This document shows, piece after piece, positions 23,561-31,867 of a stretch of DNA of 47,034 nt. The stretch spans positions 1 through 47,034 of the forward strand of contig JAUSIP010000011.1 in assembly GCA_030648005.1 (NCBI GenBank). The letters run 5' to 3'. Source of the DNA: a bacterium. Its GTDB lineage: Bacteria > Patescibacteriota > Minisyncoccia > Phycocordibacterales > UBA12445. A model generated the notes under the pieces. That model searched no databases. It was not told the origin of the DNA and was given only the letters and a program-made list of their open reading frames with translations. The position numbers and the translations under genes were made by a program. The first letter of the stretch is position 1. Every line of letters starts with the position of its first letter.

Positions 23561-24055
23561 TTATCTCCTTTCATACATCACGAAGTTATAATCAAACTCA
23601 TTCTTGTCATCATGTTGGTAATGTACTCTATTAATTTCCTTCCAGATTTTATCATAAATGGCGGGGAAAAACACATCCGCCTCCGGGACCTCGGCCAGAA
23701 CCTCAGTCATATATATTCTGTCAGCCAGATTTATCGACTCTCTGAAAATCTCTCCCCCACCGATTATAAATATCTCCTCGCCTCCATCATTAATGCTTGC
23801 CAAACCGATCGCCTCCTTAAGACTCGCAACCCGAAATGTTCGAAGACCGACTTCGAACATTTTCCTAGTAACGATAATGTTAGTTCTGTTGGGTAAAGCT
23901 CGGCCGATAGATTCGAAAGTTTTTCTGCCCATTATTATCGGGTGACCATATGTAATCCGTTTGAAGCGAGCCAAATCAGCCGGCAAGTACCACGGGAGTT
24001 CACCTCGCTTGCCAATTGCTCTATTCTTATCCATAGCCACAATTAGTGAGATCAT
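23561..24055 (-). CDS. folA: Dihydrofolate reductase
   Basis: A 164-residue DHFR: ISLIVAMDKNRAIGKRGELPWYLPADL (with the WYLPADL active-site Asp), GHPIIMGRKTFESIGRALPNR and IFIIGGGEIFRESI. It regenerates tetrahydrofolate used up by ThyA, which is in the same operon. Its ATG overlaps the dcd stop as ATGA. The stretch MFEVGLRTF (about residues 66-74) is encoded by a 27-bp palindrome also found after glmS, so a repeat has entered the gene without breaking it, in a surface loop by family comparison. Confidence 0.95.
   Translation of the reverse strand: MISLIVAMDKNRAIGKRGELPWYLPADLARFKRITYGHPIIMGRKTFESIGRALPNRTNIIVTRKMFEVGLRTFRVASLKEAIGLASINDGGEEIFIIGGGEIFRESINLADRIYMTEVLAEVPEADVFFPAIYDKIWKEINRVHYQHDDKNEFDYNFVMYERR
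23835..23861. repeat. 27-bp palindromic repeat, copy 1 (inside folA)
   Basis: Arms AATGTTCGAAG and CTTCGAACATT around a five-base centre (ACCGA). An exact copy lies at 33782-33808. Here it is translated. Confidence 0.9.
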
Positions 24056-24705
24056 AGCCCCAGAGTAAACTTATCTTTCAACTTTTTTATATCGCCCTTG
24101 AAGATCAGATTGATCTCAGTTGATGACTTCTCCTTCAGGAACCCCTTAACGACATCCATATTGTTGTATCGCCCATGATAACGATTCTTCTTTAGTTCAG
24201 AAAGCGGGCCAGATAACTCTTCGAAGACCAGCTGACAGAAGCGTTCGCCGGGGTAGACTCTGATCGTCTGACTCTTGGTATTGTTCCTGACTGGTATGAT
24301 TAGGTGCCCTTCATAGCCAGCATCAATAATACCGGTGAGGTCGACGGAGAGTCCGCGCCTGTTGACCGACGAGCGAGGATAAAGAACCGCCATGATGTTC
24401 TTCGGTAATTTAATGGATTCAAAAGTTGAGAAGATGACATACTCGCCAGGAAGAATATCAAACCTCTGCCCCTGCTCGAGCTCAACGATATCAAAATTGC
24501 TTTTACCCTTATTGTCGAGATAATCGATGTTGATCGCCTCGCGCCCCTTCTTGGTAACATGCCAAAACTTCGGCACCATGAAGGTGAAACCGAGACGTAA
24601 GTCGACAGAATGAGAGCCGAGCTGAAATTTATCCAGCGCCGGAGAAAAAATTAACTCCTTCTTCTGAATTTTCTCGTATATCTGACTTTTGCCTAATACT
24701 GACAT
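24052..24705 (-). CDS. dcd: dCTP deaminase / dUTPase-family protein
   Basis: A 217-residue protein of the trimeric dCTP deaminase-dUTPase superfamily. Motifs are LGSHSVDLRLG near the start, YPRSSVNRRGLSVDLTGIIDAGYEGHL in the middle (with the SS..R substrate loop and the Glu of YEGH at the deaminase position) and a C-terminal arm with NRYHGRYN. It should turn dCTP into dUTP (or dUMP if bifunctional), feeding ThyA. It follows thyA by 18 bp and overlaps folA. Deaminase rather than pure dUTPase is favoured by SSVNRRGL and the length. Confidence 0.88.
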   Translation of the reverse strand: MSVLGKSQIYEKIQKKELIFSPALDKFQLGSHSVDLRLGFTFMVPKFWHVTKKGREAINIDYLDNKGKSNFDIVELEQGQRFDILPGEYVIFSTFESIKLPKNIMAVLYPRSSVNRRGLSVDLTGIIDAGYEGHLIIPVRNNTKSQTIRVYPGERFCQLVFEELSGPLSELKKNRYHGRYNNMDVVKGFLKEKSSTEINLIFKGDIKKLKDKFTLGL

Positions 24706-24723
24706 AATTTTTTATTAAAACTT

Positions 24724-25560
24724 TTATAGTACGATCTCAAGACCCTTAATAGACTTGCCGGGCTTATATTGGCTTTTAAGATCTTCGCATATCTCTTCCA
24801 CCAGACCCTGATCGGCCTTCTCCGCCCGCTCAAAACTATCTTTCGGCAAATGAAGTTCGATCTTCTGGTGTTCATCTCCTCTCGACACAAGCTCCTTCAT
24901 AGCATGATAGTGGGTATCATAAACATGAGCATTAGAAATAGTATGCGTATAAACTCCGGGAGTAACCCCGAGCTTCTGCGCCAGTACACATTGGAGAAGT
25001 GCAAATCCGCCCACATCATGAGGAACGCCGAGTATCATGTCATTGGAACGAACCATATTATGCAAATTCAATCTACCGCCCATTATATTAACGGTAAAAG
25101 TATATGGGCATGGAACATTTTTCTTAGCCACGCCTCCAAGTCCGTCACTAGCAGGATCCCAAGTTACGACAACTCCCTGTCTTGAGCTCGGATCTTTAGA
25201 CAAGAGATCTATTAAACCCGCTAGTTGATCGCGTCCGAAGTGCCTCCTCCATCTGTGTCCATATGCAACCGTCACCACTCCGCCGGGATTAGTGAAGTCA
25301 TCCCAAATATTAGTAAACTGATTTAGGAAATCATCCGGCCGGCGTCCGCCCAAGATAAACCACACCTGTTCTGCCACAAAAAGTTTTATCGGAATTCTGC
25401 GAAGAGTAAGTAGTGGAAATCCGTCACGTTCGATGTCGACAGAGAAAGATAGCCCAGGAAGAGCCGTCGTCTCATGTCCCGTGCGTTTGTTCACCTCTCT
25501 GATACCTTCAGAGGAGATTCGCTTCATCATGTCCTGATATATCTGGTCAAATACAGCCAT
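24724..25560 (-). CDS. thyA: Thymidylate synthase (folate-dependent)
   Basis: A 278-residue ThyA. The catalytic cysteine lies in NVPCPYTFTVNI, preceded by SSRQGVVVTWDPA, and the dUMP site is RSNDMILGVPHDVGGFALLQ, then YTHTISNAHVY. It methylates dUMP to dTMP using methylene-tetrahydrofolate. ATG at 25560 gives the family start (AVFDQIYQDMM); a longer frame upstream runs into the divergent deaminase gene and is not used. First gene of the thyA-dcd-folA-tmk-ileS-recO series. The start codons of this gene and the divergent deaminase are seven bp apart, so promoters must overlap coding sequence. Confidence 0.95.
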   Translation of the reverse strand: MAVFDQIYQDMMKRISSEGIREVNKRTGHETTALPGLSFSVDIERDGFPLLTLRRIPIKLFVAEQVWFILGGRRPDDFLNQFTNIWDDFTNPGGVVTVAYGHRWRRHFGRDQLAGLIDLLSKDPSSRQGVVVTWDPASDGLGGVAKKNVPCPYTFTVNIMGGRLNLHNMVRSNDMILGVPHDVGGFALLQCVLAQKLGVTPGVYTHTISNAHVYDTHYHAMKELVSRGDEHQKIELHLPKDSFERAEKADQGLVEEICEDLKSQYKPGKSIKGLEIVL

Positions 25561-25567
25561 CTTATAT

Positions 25568-26077
25568 ATGATTATAGCAATTATGAATGTAAAACAAATC
25601 GAGTACCCATACATGCCACAAAACCGAGTTTTTGTATACGTTTCGGCTGATAATCCCTTTATGATTGAGGCTAGGAATTTTGCCGAAACAAACTCGCTGG
25701 ATAAGATTATGCCAAACGCTAGTGTCTTAGTTAAGGACGGGAAGATAATCGGCGCGGCCGCCAATGGCAGCGACTATCATGAGAAGAATATATGCCAGCG
25801 TGTCGTTCTGAAATCACCCACTGGCCAAGACTACGAACTCTGCGAAGGATGTCATCCCAAAAATCACTCTGAAGGAAAACTGATGCGACTAGCCGAAACT
25901 GAAGGCATAGATACTAACGACACTGACGTTTATCTCTGGGGCCACTGGTGGTGCTGCGAACCATGCTGGAACGAAATGTTAAAGGCCAACATAGGTAATG
26001 TCTACCTCCTCGAAAACAGCGAAATCCTCTTCAACAAAAACCACCCCGACAATATTGTGGGGCGGCAGTTTGCTTAA
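25568..26077 (+). CDS. Cytidine/deoxycytidylate deaminase-like zinc protein
   Basis: Up to 169 residues; the start could also be ATG 25583 or 25613. The fold pattern is of the cytidine deaminase superfamily: NASVLVKDGKIIGAAANGSDYH, the zinc/catalytic HSE, and CEPC (CxxC, second half-site) followed by ANIGNVYLLE. An extra CEGCH just before the HSE is unusual. It faces the dTMP operon, so dCMP deamination is a plausible role, but the family also contains tRNA and riboflavin deaminases. No SD is seen. Confidence 0.75.
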   Translation: MIIAIMNVKQIEYPYMPQNRVFVYVSADNPFMIEARNFAETNSLDKIMPNASVLVKDGKIIGAAANGSDYHEKNICQRVVLKSPTGQDYELCEGCHPKNHSEGKLMRLAETEGIDTNDTDVYLWGHWWCCEPCWNEMLKANIGNVYLLENSEILFNKNHPDNIVGRQFA

Positions 26078-26092
26078 TTATTTATTAGTGAT

Positions 26093-26518
26093 TTAGATCA
26101 CTTCAATCCCCATCGAACGTGCTGTGCCGGCGATAGTGTTCATCGCAGCCTCTACAGAAGCGGCTGTGAGATCCTTCATCTTCTTCTCTGCTATCTCACG
26201 GAGCTGTGCCTTAGTAACCTTGCCAACCTTCTTCTTAGTATTAGTGCCGGAACCCTTCTCAACTCCAGCGAACTTGATCAGGAGGTTAGAAGCGGGAGGA
26301 GTCTTCAATATAAAATCGAAAGACCTGTTGTCGTATACAGAGATCTCAACAGGGATTATGTCCCCTCTCATCTCTGCTGTGGCGGCATTGAACTTGGTGA
26401 TAAACTCACCAATATTCACACCCGCCTGACCCAAAGCAGGACCAACCGGTGGCGTAGGTGTGGCCTTGCCAGCCGGTATCTGAAGCTTTATTTTCTTTAC
26501 TACTTTTTTCTCTGCCAT
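26093..26518 (-). CDS. rplK: Large ribosomal subunit protein uL11
   Basis: A 141-residue L11: [37 protein letters not shown] at the start (the proline-rich switch region), an N-terminal domain and a C-terminal rRNA-binding domain ending MGIEVI. It forms the GTPase-associated centre with 23S rRNA. It follows nusG by 25 bp. rplA, the usual next gene, is absent here; the next gene is convergent. Confidence 0.96.
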   Translation of the reverse strand: MAEKKVVKKIKLQIPAGKATPTPPVGPALGQAGVNIGEFITKFNAATAEMRGDIIPVEISVYDNRSFDFILKTPPASNLLIKFAGVEKGSGTNTKKKVGKVTKAQLREIAEKKMKDLTAASVEAAMNTIAGTARSMGIEVI

Positions 26519-26543
26519 ATATTTAGGTAAACTACATCAAATA

Positions 26544-27089
26544 TTAAACTTTTGCAACCTGTAAGAAGTCGAGCTCTACAGGAGTCTCTCTGCCGAACAT
26601 CGAAACTAGAACCTTAACCTTACCTCTCTCCTGGTCTATCTCCGACACCTTACCTTCAAAATCCTTAAATGGACCATCCGCAACCTTAACCAGATCACCT
26701 ATCAGCAAGTCGATCTTATGCGCCGGTGTCGCGGAGCCCATCCTCTTGAAGAGCATCTCGATCTCGCTCTTATCCAAAGGTACAGGCCGAACTCCAGCAC
26801 CAACGAATCCTGTGACACGAGGAGTGTTTCGCACAACATACCAAGAATCATCGGTTACGATCATATCAACAAGAACGTAGCCAGGATAAATCTTCTCCTC
26901 TACAGTCACACGCTTACCGCCCTTGATCTTAACCTTCTTCTCTACAGGCAAAACAACAGCGAAGATCTTCTCCTCCATACCCAATGATTCAATACGCTGT
27001 TTAAGGTTTCTTAAAACGGCATTCTCATAGCCGGCATAAGTATGAACGGCGTACCAATTTCTCTCTAATTGTGTGTCTTGTTTTGACAT
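26544..27089 (-). CDS. nusG: Transcription elongation/antitermination factor NusG
   Basis: A 181-residue NusG. The NGN domain starts RNWYAVHTYAGYENAVLRNLKQRIE and contains IYPGYVLVDMIVTDDSWYVVRNTPRVTGFVG. The C-terminal KOW domain is GDLVKVADGPFKDFEGKVSEID. It binds RNA polymerase and couples it to ribosomes or Rho. Located between secE (18 bp) and rplK (25 bp), the classical order. Confidence 0.97.
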   Translation of the reverse strand: MSKQDTQLERNWYAVHTYAGYENAVLRNLKQRIESLGMEEKIFAVVLPVEKKVKIKGGKRVTVEEKIYPGYVLVDMIVTDDSWYVVRNTPRVTGFVGAGVRPVPLDKSEIEMLFKRMGSATPAHKIDLLIGDLVKVADGPFKDFEGKVSEIDQERGKVKVLVSMFGRETPVELDFLQVAKV

Positions 27090-27107
27090 ATTTTTCAGTC
27101 CTTTATT

Positions 27108-27293
27108 TTAGCCCTTCAAAATAAACTTCTCCAATAGATAAACGAAAAATCCGTCAAAAACTGACAAGAAGAGCGCCGTGACAACGGATATGCCCATAAC
27201 TATAAGTGTATAGTTTATAGTTTGGGCTCTTGATGGCCAGCTAACATGCTTCAACTCGCCTTTTGTTTCGTTCATATAATCTTGAAATGCCAT
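27108..27293 (-). CDS. secE: Preprotein translocase subunit SecE
   Basis: A 61-residue SecE: short amphipathic N-terminus (YMNETKGELKHVSWPSRAQT, the conserved KVxWPxR-like motif) then a single transmembrane helix (LIVMGISVVTALFLSVFDGFFVYLL). Part of SecYEG. ATG at 27293 matches the family start; a longer frame upstream lacks support. First gene of secE-nusG-rplK. Confidence 0.93.
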   Translation of the reverse strand: MAFQDYMNETKGELKHVSWPSRAQTINYTLIVMGISVVTALFLSVFDGFFVYLLEKFILKG

Positions 27294-27365
27294 ATTTGCT
27301 ATATTATCGCAATATCTCCTTAAAGTCCACACTGCCACAAATTATGCGCCAAATGTGAAAGTCCT

Positions 27366-27428
27366 AATAAAAAACGCCCCAAGGCGTATCTATAAGCTAT
27401 ATACTACTTATGTGGCGACAAATGTCAA
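27366..27428 (-). promoter_or_regulatory. secE promoter followed at once by a terminator-like hairpin
   Basis: Minus-strand TTGACA (27428-27423) and TAGTAT (27406-27401) are 16 bp apart, predicting a start near 27394. Directly downstream a hairpin ACGCC ttgg GGCGT (27386-27374) is followed by TTTTTTATT. About 70 bp then separate it from secE. Confidence 0.65.
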
Positions 27429-27451
27429 CCACAGATGCGGCAAAAAGAAGA

Positions 27452-27477
27452 TTCAACCTCTACGTTAAGGTTGAACC
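27452..27477 (-). terminator. Terminator overlapping the stop of the DHH gene
   Basis: Minus-strand TTCAACCT and AGGTTGAA pair around the TAA stop codon and are followed by TCTTCTTTTTG. Confidence 0.75.
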
Positions 27478-28319
27478 TTCTTTTTGAACTCTAAGAATGT
27501 CTCCTGATCCCAAGAGAAACCGGCTGAACCTTTGTGTCCTCCACCGCCATACTTCTCCGCCAGCTTGGACACATCCACGGTGCCATCTGAACGTAAACTT
27601 ACAATGACTCTATTGCCTCGGCGAGACCAGACAATAGCGATTGGTGGCATTTTTTTATACAAAAACTCAGCTAAGAAAGATGTGTAGATCGGAGAATTGA
27701 CCATATAGCATTTGTGCCCTTCAAACTCTACCACCTCGGCATAACCCGCGATCTTCTTGATTACGTCATCCTTCTTCTTCAATAAGATCTTACCCTCAGC
27801 AACATATTTCTTCAGACCGGCAGGAGTATCCATCTCCTTAACCATCTTGTCCCAAACTTTGTAATCGAGCGGGTACAAAGTCGTTATCTCTGCAATCTCG
27901 GAAGTGTGCGGCAATTTAAATTTCCAGATATCTATATCTTCAACATTTTTAAAGAGACGCGGGAGTTTTTTGTCAGGGTGGAAATAATGCCAAGCCAAGA
28001 CAGCACCGGAATGCTCTATGTCCATGACACCGCCGGCCAGCTTCACTGCGGGGATATTGCTGACATGATGGTCTATTATCGTAAGTGACTTAACCTTCGG
28101 TAGGATCTCCTCAACTATCGGCAAAGGATAACTATAATCAATAGTGTAAACATGTTTGCCGTATATTAGATCAGGCGGAGGGGTGTTGTGATAGACACCA
28201 AGATATGTAGCTTTATTACCAAACTTCTTCCATGCCGCATAACTGCCGGCGAAACCGTCCGGACATTCAGCGTGGTAGAGTACTATTGTATCGGTCTCCC
28301 TATCTCCCTCTTTCTTCAT
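27465..28319 (-). CDS. DHH-family phosphoesterase
   Basis: A 284-residue protein. Motif I is reduced to ECPDGFAG, motif II IDYSYP, motif III DHH (TIIDHHVS) and the C-terminal DHHA1 domain ends GGGGHKGSAGF. This is the pattern of short DHH-DHHA1 proteins such as nanoRNases and oligonucleotide or cyclic dinucleotide phosphodiesterases. The usual DxDG of motif I reads CPDG. Substrate not determinable. Single gene with its own terminator; cytoplasmic. Confidence 0.88.
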   Translation of the reverse strand: MKKEGDRETDTIVLYHAECPDGFAGSYAAWKKFGNKATYLGVYHNTPPPDLIYGKHVYTIDYSYPLPIVEEILPKVKSLTIIDHHVSNIPAVKLAGGVMDIEHSGAVLAWHYFHPDKKLPRLFKNVEDIDIWKFKLPHTSEIAEITTLYPLDYKVWDKMVKEMDTPAGLKKYVAEGKILLKKKDDVIKKIAGYAEVVEFEGHKCYMVNSPIYTSFLAEFLYKKMPPIAIVWSRRGNRVIVSLRSDGTVDVSKLAEKYGGGGHKGSAGFSWDQETFLEFKKKVQP

Positions 28320-28365
28320 TCCACACAGGATAGCACAAGCATACCAGAGGGCAAGTCATAGATTA

Positions 28366-28389
28366 TAAAACACCCCTTCTACAAGGGGC
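28366..28389 (-). terminator. Terminator of the 28396-29013 gene
   Basis: Minus-strand stem CCCCTT gtag AAGGGG followed by TGTTTTAT, just after the stop codon. Confidence 0.75.
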
Positions 28390-28395
28390 ATTCGG

Positions 28396-29013
28396 CTAAT
28401 CAACACGCATAAGGAGATAGTGATCACTATAATAGTTATCAGAGAGATCATGGAGATGAACAGTCTTCTCTTTTACTAGCTTGCCATCCTGCTCCTTAAT
28501 ACTGAATCTAACGATCGGAGAGTAGTACAAGCTAAGCCACGAAGAGAGAGCTGATGCCTTCTTAATGACAGTCCCAAATGCAGCGATAGTACCGCCGTAT
28601 TCTAAACCAAGATCTTTAAAGCAACAAACTTGCCCCACAGCAACAGCCTCAGAGAAGCTCGCCAACTTCCATGAGAAGATCCTTGAGATCACCCTGATAG
28701 TGTAAATAGAAACGCCACCTGAACCATTATGAAAAGAGACTAGCTTGTACCTGCCACAGTGGGGAGGTTTATTCTTCTCAGATACTTTCCCTTTAACCAT
28801 ATCCTTGTCAACAAAGCGAAAATCGGGTGATTCGGCAAGCGATTCAATAGGAATATCAGCAATCTGAACCGGTTCGACAATATCAACACACTTCATCCTG
28901 CGGGCTGTGTTATACAGATAGATGCCGTATCTAAGAGCCTTCTCGATCGTCATTTGGGCGGCGAGTGTCTTCAGAAAATTCAGAATATGTTTCCACAGAT
29001 CCGCTTTTCTCAT
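28396..29013 (-). CDS. Orphan protein of unknown function
   Basis: A 205-residue protein with no recognised family. It has an amphipathic helical start, a Cys/His pair (HCGRYKLVSFHNG) and a C-terminal AAFGTV...IVRFSIKEQDG...SDHYLLMRVD. The last part weakly resembles the DGR target C-terminus (FPGTV... then ADDRLLGSR). A strong SD AAGGAGGAGG precedes the ATG. Like the DGR targets it is a one-gene unit with its own promoter and terminator. No match to TR1 or TR2. Confidence 0.72.
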   Translation of the reverse strand: MRKADLWKHILNFLKTLAAQMTIEKALRYGIYLYNTARRMKCVDIVEPVQIADIPIESLAESPDFRFVDKDMVKGKVSEKNKPPHCGRYKLVSFHNGSGGVSIYTIRVISRIFSWKLASFSEAVAVGQVCCFKDLGLEYGGTIAAFGTVIKKASALSSWLSLYYSPIVRFSIKEQDGKLVKEKTVHLHDLSDNYYSDHYLLMRVD

Positions 29014-29073
29014 TTACCTCCTCCTTGGAAGTTTCATCTCAAAGAGCCTTTAAACCGTTTTGTTCTAAATTCA

Positions 29074-29101
29074 GAATTACACGAGTAAAAAACTAAGTCA
29101 A
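29074..29101 (-). promoter_or_regulatory. Possible promoter of the 28396-29013 gene
   Basis: Minus-strand TTGACT (29101-29096) and a weaker TAATTC (29079-29074), 16 bp apart, upstream of a 60-nt leader. Confidence 0.5.
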
Positions 29102-29108
29102 ACCCTTA

Positions 29109-29873
29109 TTATTTATCTCGCAGAGCTGTATCCACCATAACTTTCAAAGATTCATAAGGCAGTGCGCCATCTATCGGATACTTCTTGCCTGTAGCAGAGA
29201 TGATCACAGAATAAGGAGTACCCCGTCCGCCAGCCGAAGACGCATCATCTACATCCATCTGTACCTTCGCGGCATATCGTCCACTTGAAAGACATGTCTG
29301 AAACTTTGTCTTATCTAACTTCACAAACTCTGCAATCTTCGGCAGTTCTGCTGAGTCAAGCTGGTTATTGGAAGGGGTGACTTCCATCAATCTATCGAGA
29401 TATGCCCAAAACTTATCATTGCCGCCCAGCTCATTAGCACACTCAAGAGCTTCTGACTCCTTGCGAGCTTTCGAGTGTAGGGCATCGAGCGGGAAGTGGC
29501 GATAAACCCAAGCAACTTTATTGTTCTTACTATAGCTGTCCATTACCTGATTCATTGTGGAGTGGAATCTTTTACAGAAAGGGCATTCCGTATCGGAGTA
29601 AACCACGAACTTAACGGTAGAGTCCAAAGAACCACGGATATGGTCTTCGTTACTTACCGGCCGGAGTTTAATGTCAGTCGGCTTGATCGGCTCTACACCG
29701 CTTAGCGGGGCATTATTATCCGAACCACCATTGACCTCATACTGCAAGCCTCCGCCAGCCGGCGAAGTAGCACCTTTTGTTGCAACTATCGAGACGGCAA
29801 TAATAATACCGGCAATAATAATCGCCACTGGAACTGATAATTCTGTTTTTGTCTTACTACTTTCTTCATTCAT
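29109..29873 (-). CDS. Membrane-anchored DsbA-like thiol oxidoreductase
   Basis: A product of about 254 residues: one N-terminal membrane helix (SVPVAIIIAGIIIAVSIVAT), a linker, then a thioredoxin-fold domain with the active site CPFC in FVVYSDTECPFCKRFH and the cis-Pro loop GGRGTPYSVI. This is the DsbA/BdbD-like family with a helical insertion. It should oxidise or isomerise disulfides outside the membrane; several exported proteins here contain cysteine pairs. ATG at 29873 is chosen because it gives a short N-terminal tail before the helix. A TCCGCCAGCCGGCGAAG palindrome is embedded near residue 45. Confidence 0.9.
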   Translation of the reverse strand: MNEESSKTKTELSVPVAIIIAGIIIAVSIVATKGATSPAGGGLQYEVNGGSDNNAPLSGVEPIKPTDIKLRPVSNEDHIRGSLDSTVKFVVYSDTECPFCKRFHSTMNQVMDSYSKNNKVAWVYRHFPLDALHSKARKESEALECANELGGNDKFWAYLDRLMEVTPSNNQLDSAELPKIAEFVKLDKTKFQTCLSSGRYAAKVQMDVDDASSAGGRGTPYSVIISATGKKYPIDGALPYESLKVMVDTALRDK

Positions 29874-29917
29874 AATCTTTTTAATTAAAATTAACAATCA
29901 TATTATAGCAGAAAAAT

Positions 29918-29947
29918 AAAAAGATCCGCCATCTAGCGGATCTTTTT
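29918..29947. terminator. Bidirectional-type hairpin terminator
   Basis: Stem AGATCCGC catcta GCGGATCT flanked by AAAA and TTTTT. It serves the minus-strand gene ending at 29968. Confidence 0.85.
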
Positions 29948-29967
29948 ATTTAAACTAACTTATTTTA

Positions 29968-30888
29968 TTACTTGAGAGCCTTGAGCGCAGCTTGCAACTC
30001 AGCGATCTTTAGCAACAAAGTATTGATCAAAGCTAGAGTAGCAGGAGATGATGCCGGAGCAGAAGCTGAAGCAGTTCCTCCATATATCTCATTGAACTTA
30101 GCTCTAGTCTTAGGTCCAAAATTACCGTAACCAACATCACTCTTGCCAGCTACGCCATACTTCTCCTGGAATCTTTGCACCGCGCGCTTGGTAGCCGGGC
30201 CAAACAGTCCTGTCTTAAGCCCCTCAGGATAGACAGACTTATCGCCAGAGAAAGCTTCTTGCACTCTCTTCACGTCATCACTCCTCTCTCCAAGTTTGAT
30301 CTGCCTACTGATCATGACAGCAACTGCTTTGTTTGTTCCTGGAGTTGATGGCACGACTGGAGCTGTTCCGACTGCTGACGGTGTAGGAAGTGTGACTGTA
30401 GCCACAGGTGCAGGTGTTGGGGCAGGCGAAGGTGATGCCGAAGCTCCTCCTCCACCACCTGATCCAGCTCCACCTGAACTTCCAGTACCGCCACTAGTAC
30501 CTGAGCCTGTACAAGTGTTAGTTGTTGGGGTTACGGTGATCTGAAGACCAGTAGCGCCGGAAGTTGGGTTGGTGATTGTATAAGTGCTGTCATTGGCATT
30601 ACAAGTCAATGCTGTGTTCAACTGATTAGCTCCTGCCGGCTGACTGAAGCTCATTGTTCTCTTGGCGGCGGACACGATTGTGATAGTAGAGTTGTTTGAG
30701 ACTGTGAAGACAACACTAGTGCCATCTGTAACGACACTATCTGGATTGTTAACTCCGGAGGTGGTCAAGCTTACTCCGCTAGCCACAAGGATCAGTCCTG
30801 AACCCAGACTTACCTCTTGGACAGCGAACGCCGATGCCGGAAGTAGTAGGGACAGAAGGATCGACAGTTTAATTAAGTAATTTTTCAT
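29968..30888 (-). CDS. Secreted protein with a peptidoglycan-binding domain
   Basis: A 306-residue protein with a signal peptide (MKNYLIKLSILLSLLLPASAFA, cleaved near 22). Next comes a beta-rich region with one Cys pair (about 95-123), a Gly/Ser/Ala/Pro-rich linker, and a PG_binding_1 domain (about 197-265: LGERSDDVKRVQEAF...GLKTGLFGPATKRAVQRFQEKYG). It ends in a hydrophobic helix (TLALINTLLLKIAELQAALKAL). It should attach to the cell wall. Followed by a terminator and located next to another secreted protein on the same strand. Confidence 0.88.
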   Translation of the reverse strand: MKNYLIKLSILLSLLLPASAFAVQEVSLGSGLILVASGVSLTTSGVNNPDSVVTDGTSVVFTVSNNSTITIVSAAKRTMSFSQPAGANQLNTALTCNANDSTYTITNPTSGATGLQITVTPTTNTCTGSGTSGGTGSSGGAGSGGGGGASASPSPAPTPAPVATVTLPTPSAVGTAPVVPSTPGTNKAVAVMISRQIKLGERSDDVKRVQEAFSGDKSVYPEGLKTGLFGPATKRAVQRFQEKYGVAGKSDVGYGNFGPKTRAKFNEIYGGTASASAPASSPATLALINTLLLKIAELQAALKALK

Positions 30889-30912
30889 AATAGATTTAAT
30901 TAATTGTTAAAT

Positions 30913-31749
30913 CTATCGGATGCCGAAGAATTGCAAACTTAATGGAGTTGTTGATAGAGTTGTGCCATTAATTATTCCTGTGTTAGCAAACTGAACAGCA
31001 ATGTTTGTAGCAGAAGTTGAAGAAGCGGCTAAGATTACGAAGTTTGCGGGGAGAGAGGTCGTAGCCTGGACAAATATTCTATGAGTTGTCTCAAGTACAC
31101 CACCAGAGACATTGGCTGTACAAGCTAAACTAGGAGCCGAGGTAGTAGCGGCAACGGTCTGACTAGCTGCTATTGTACAGAAGCCATGGATCATATTAGC
31201 TATAGGAGTACCTGCATTTGCACCACCCACAGTAACAGTACCTGTTGCAATCAAGTTAGCCATAGTTGATGTGCCAGAGATCAGTTCGTTGCCCTGTACT
31301 GACAGGAGTGCGCCTGGAGTTGATGATCCGACACCAACACTTCCGGTAGATGTAATTGTTGTTGTACCTGTGCCTCCAGCATAGAATGCAGTATGTACAG
31401 ACAGGAGTGATGTAGTTGCGCCACCGTTCAAAGTAGCTAAGCCAGTCAGAGTTGAAGCACCAGTGAGTGTAGAAGCCCCAGTAACAGTCAGTGTACCCTG
31501 CATAGATACATTACCCGCGTTAGTTGTCGTAGCCATGCCGTTAACTACAATACTGTTAGATGCAGACAAAGCTGTCGTTGAAGCACCGCCACTTAAGGTA
31601 GCTAAGCCAGTAACGGCAAGAGTGCCACCTGTATCAATATTGCTATTAATCGTTGTCGAGGCCGAAGCGACGGTGACAACCATCATGGTCGTCAAGATAC
31701 TTGCGATTGTGGTCGATAGAAAACTATCTCGTTTGAAAAACTTTTTCAT
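30913..31749 (-). CDS. Secreted repeat protein (CPR-type beta-rich GAST/TLTG repeats)
   Basis: A 278-residue protein: basic start, hydrophobic export segment (TTIASILTTMMVVTVASAS), then Thr/Ser/Gly/Ala-rich repeats such as LAVTGLATLSGGAST and LTVTGASTLTGAST. A stretch VGVGSSTPGALLSVQG resembles phage tail-fibre and CPR beta-helix surface proteins. The C-terminal third (HGFCTIAASQTVAAT...) is a separate beta domain with one Cys pair. Repeats of this kind form stacked beta structures; an adhesive or sheath role is inference. 24 bp upstream of the peptidoglycan-binding gene. Confidence 0.78.
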   Translation of the reverse strand: MKKFFKRDSFLSTTIASILTTMMVVTVASASTTINSNIDTGGTLAVTGLATLSGGASTTALSASNSIVVNGMATTTNAGNVSMQGTLTVTGASTLTGASTLTGLATLNGGATTSLLSVHTAFYAGGTGTTTITSTGSVGVGSSTPGALLSVQGNELISGTSTMANLIATGTVTVGGANAGTPIANMIHGFCTIAASQTVAATTSAPSLACTANVSGGVLETTHRIFVQATTSLPANFVILAASSTSATNIAVQFANTGIINGTTLSTTPLSLQFFGIR

Positions 31750-31867
31750 ATTAACTAATTTCTTAATAATAACTTCTAATAAACAATAGTAACCTTTTTA
31801 GTATACCAGCGATTATATAGTATGCAAAAAGGATTGTGGATAACATGTTCATATGATAGGGTAAAAA

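Noticed and set aside
25561-25764. N-terminal extension of ThyA with a hydrophobic segment
   Set aside because: It overlaps the divergent deaminase gene and is not part of the ThyA family.
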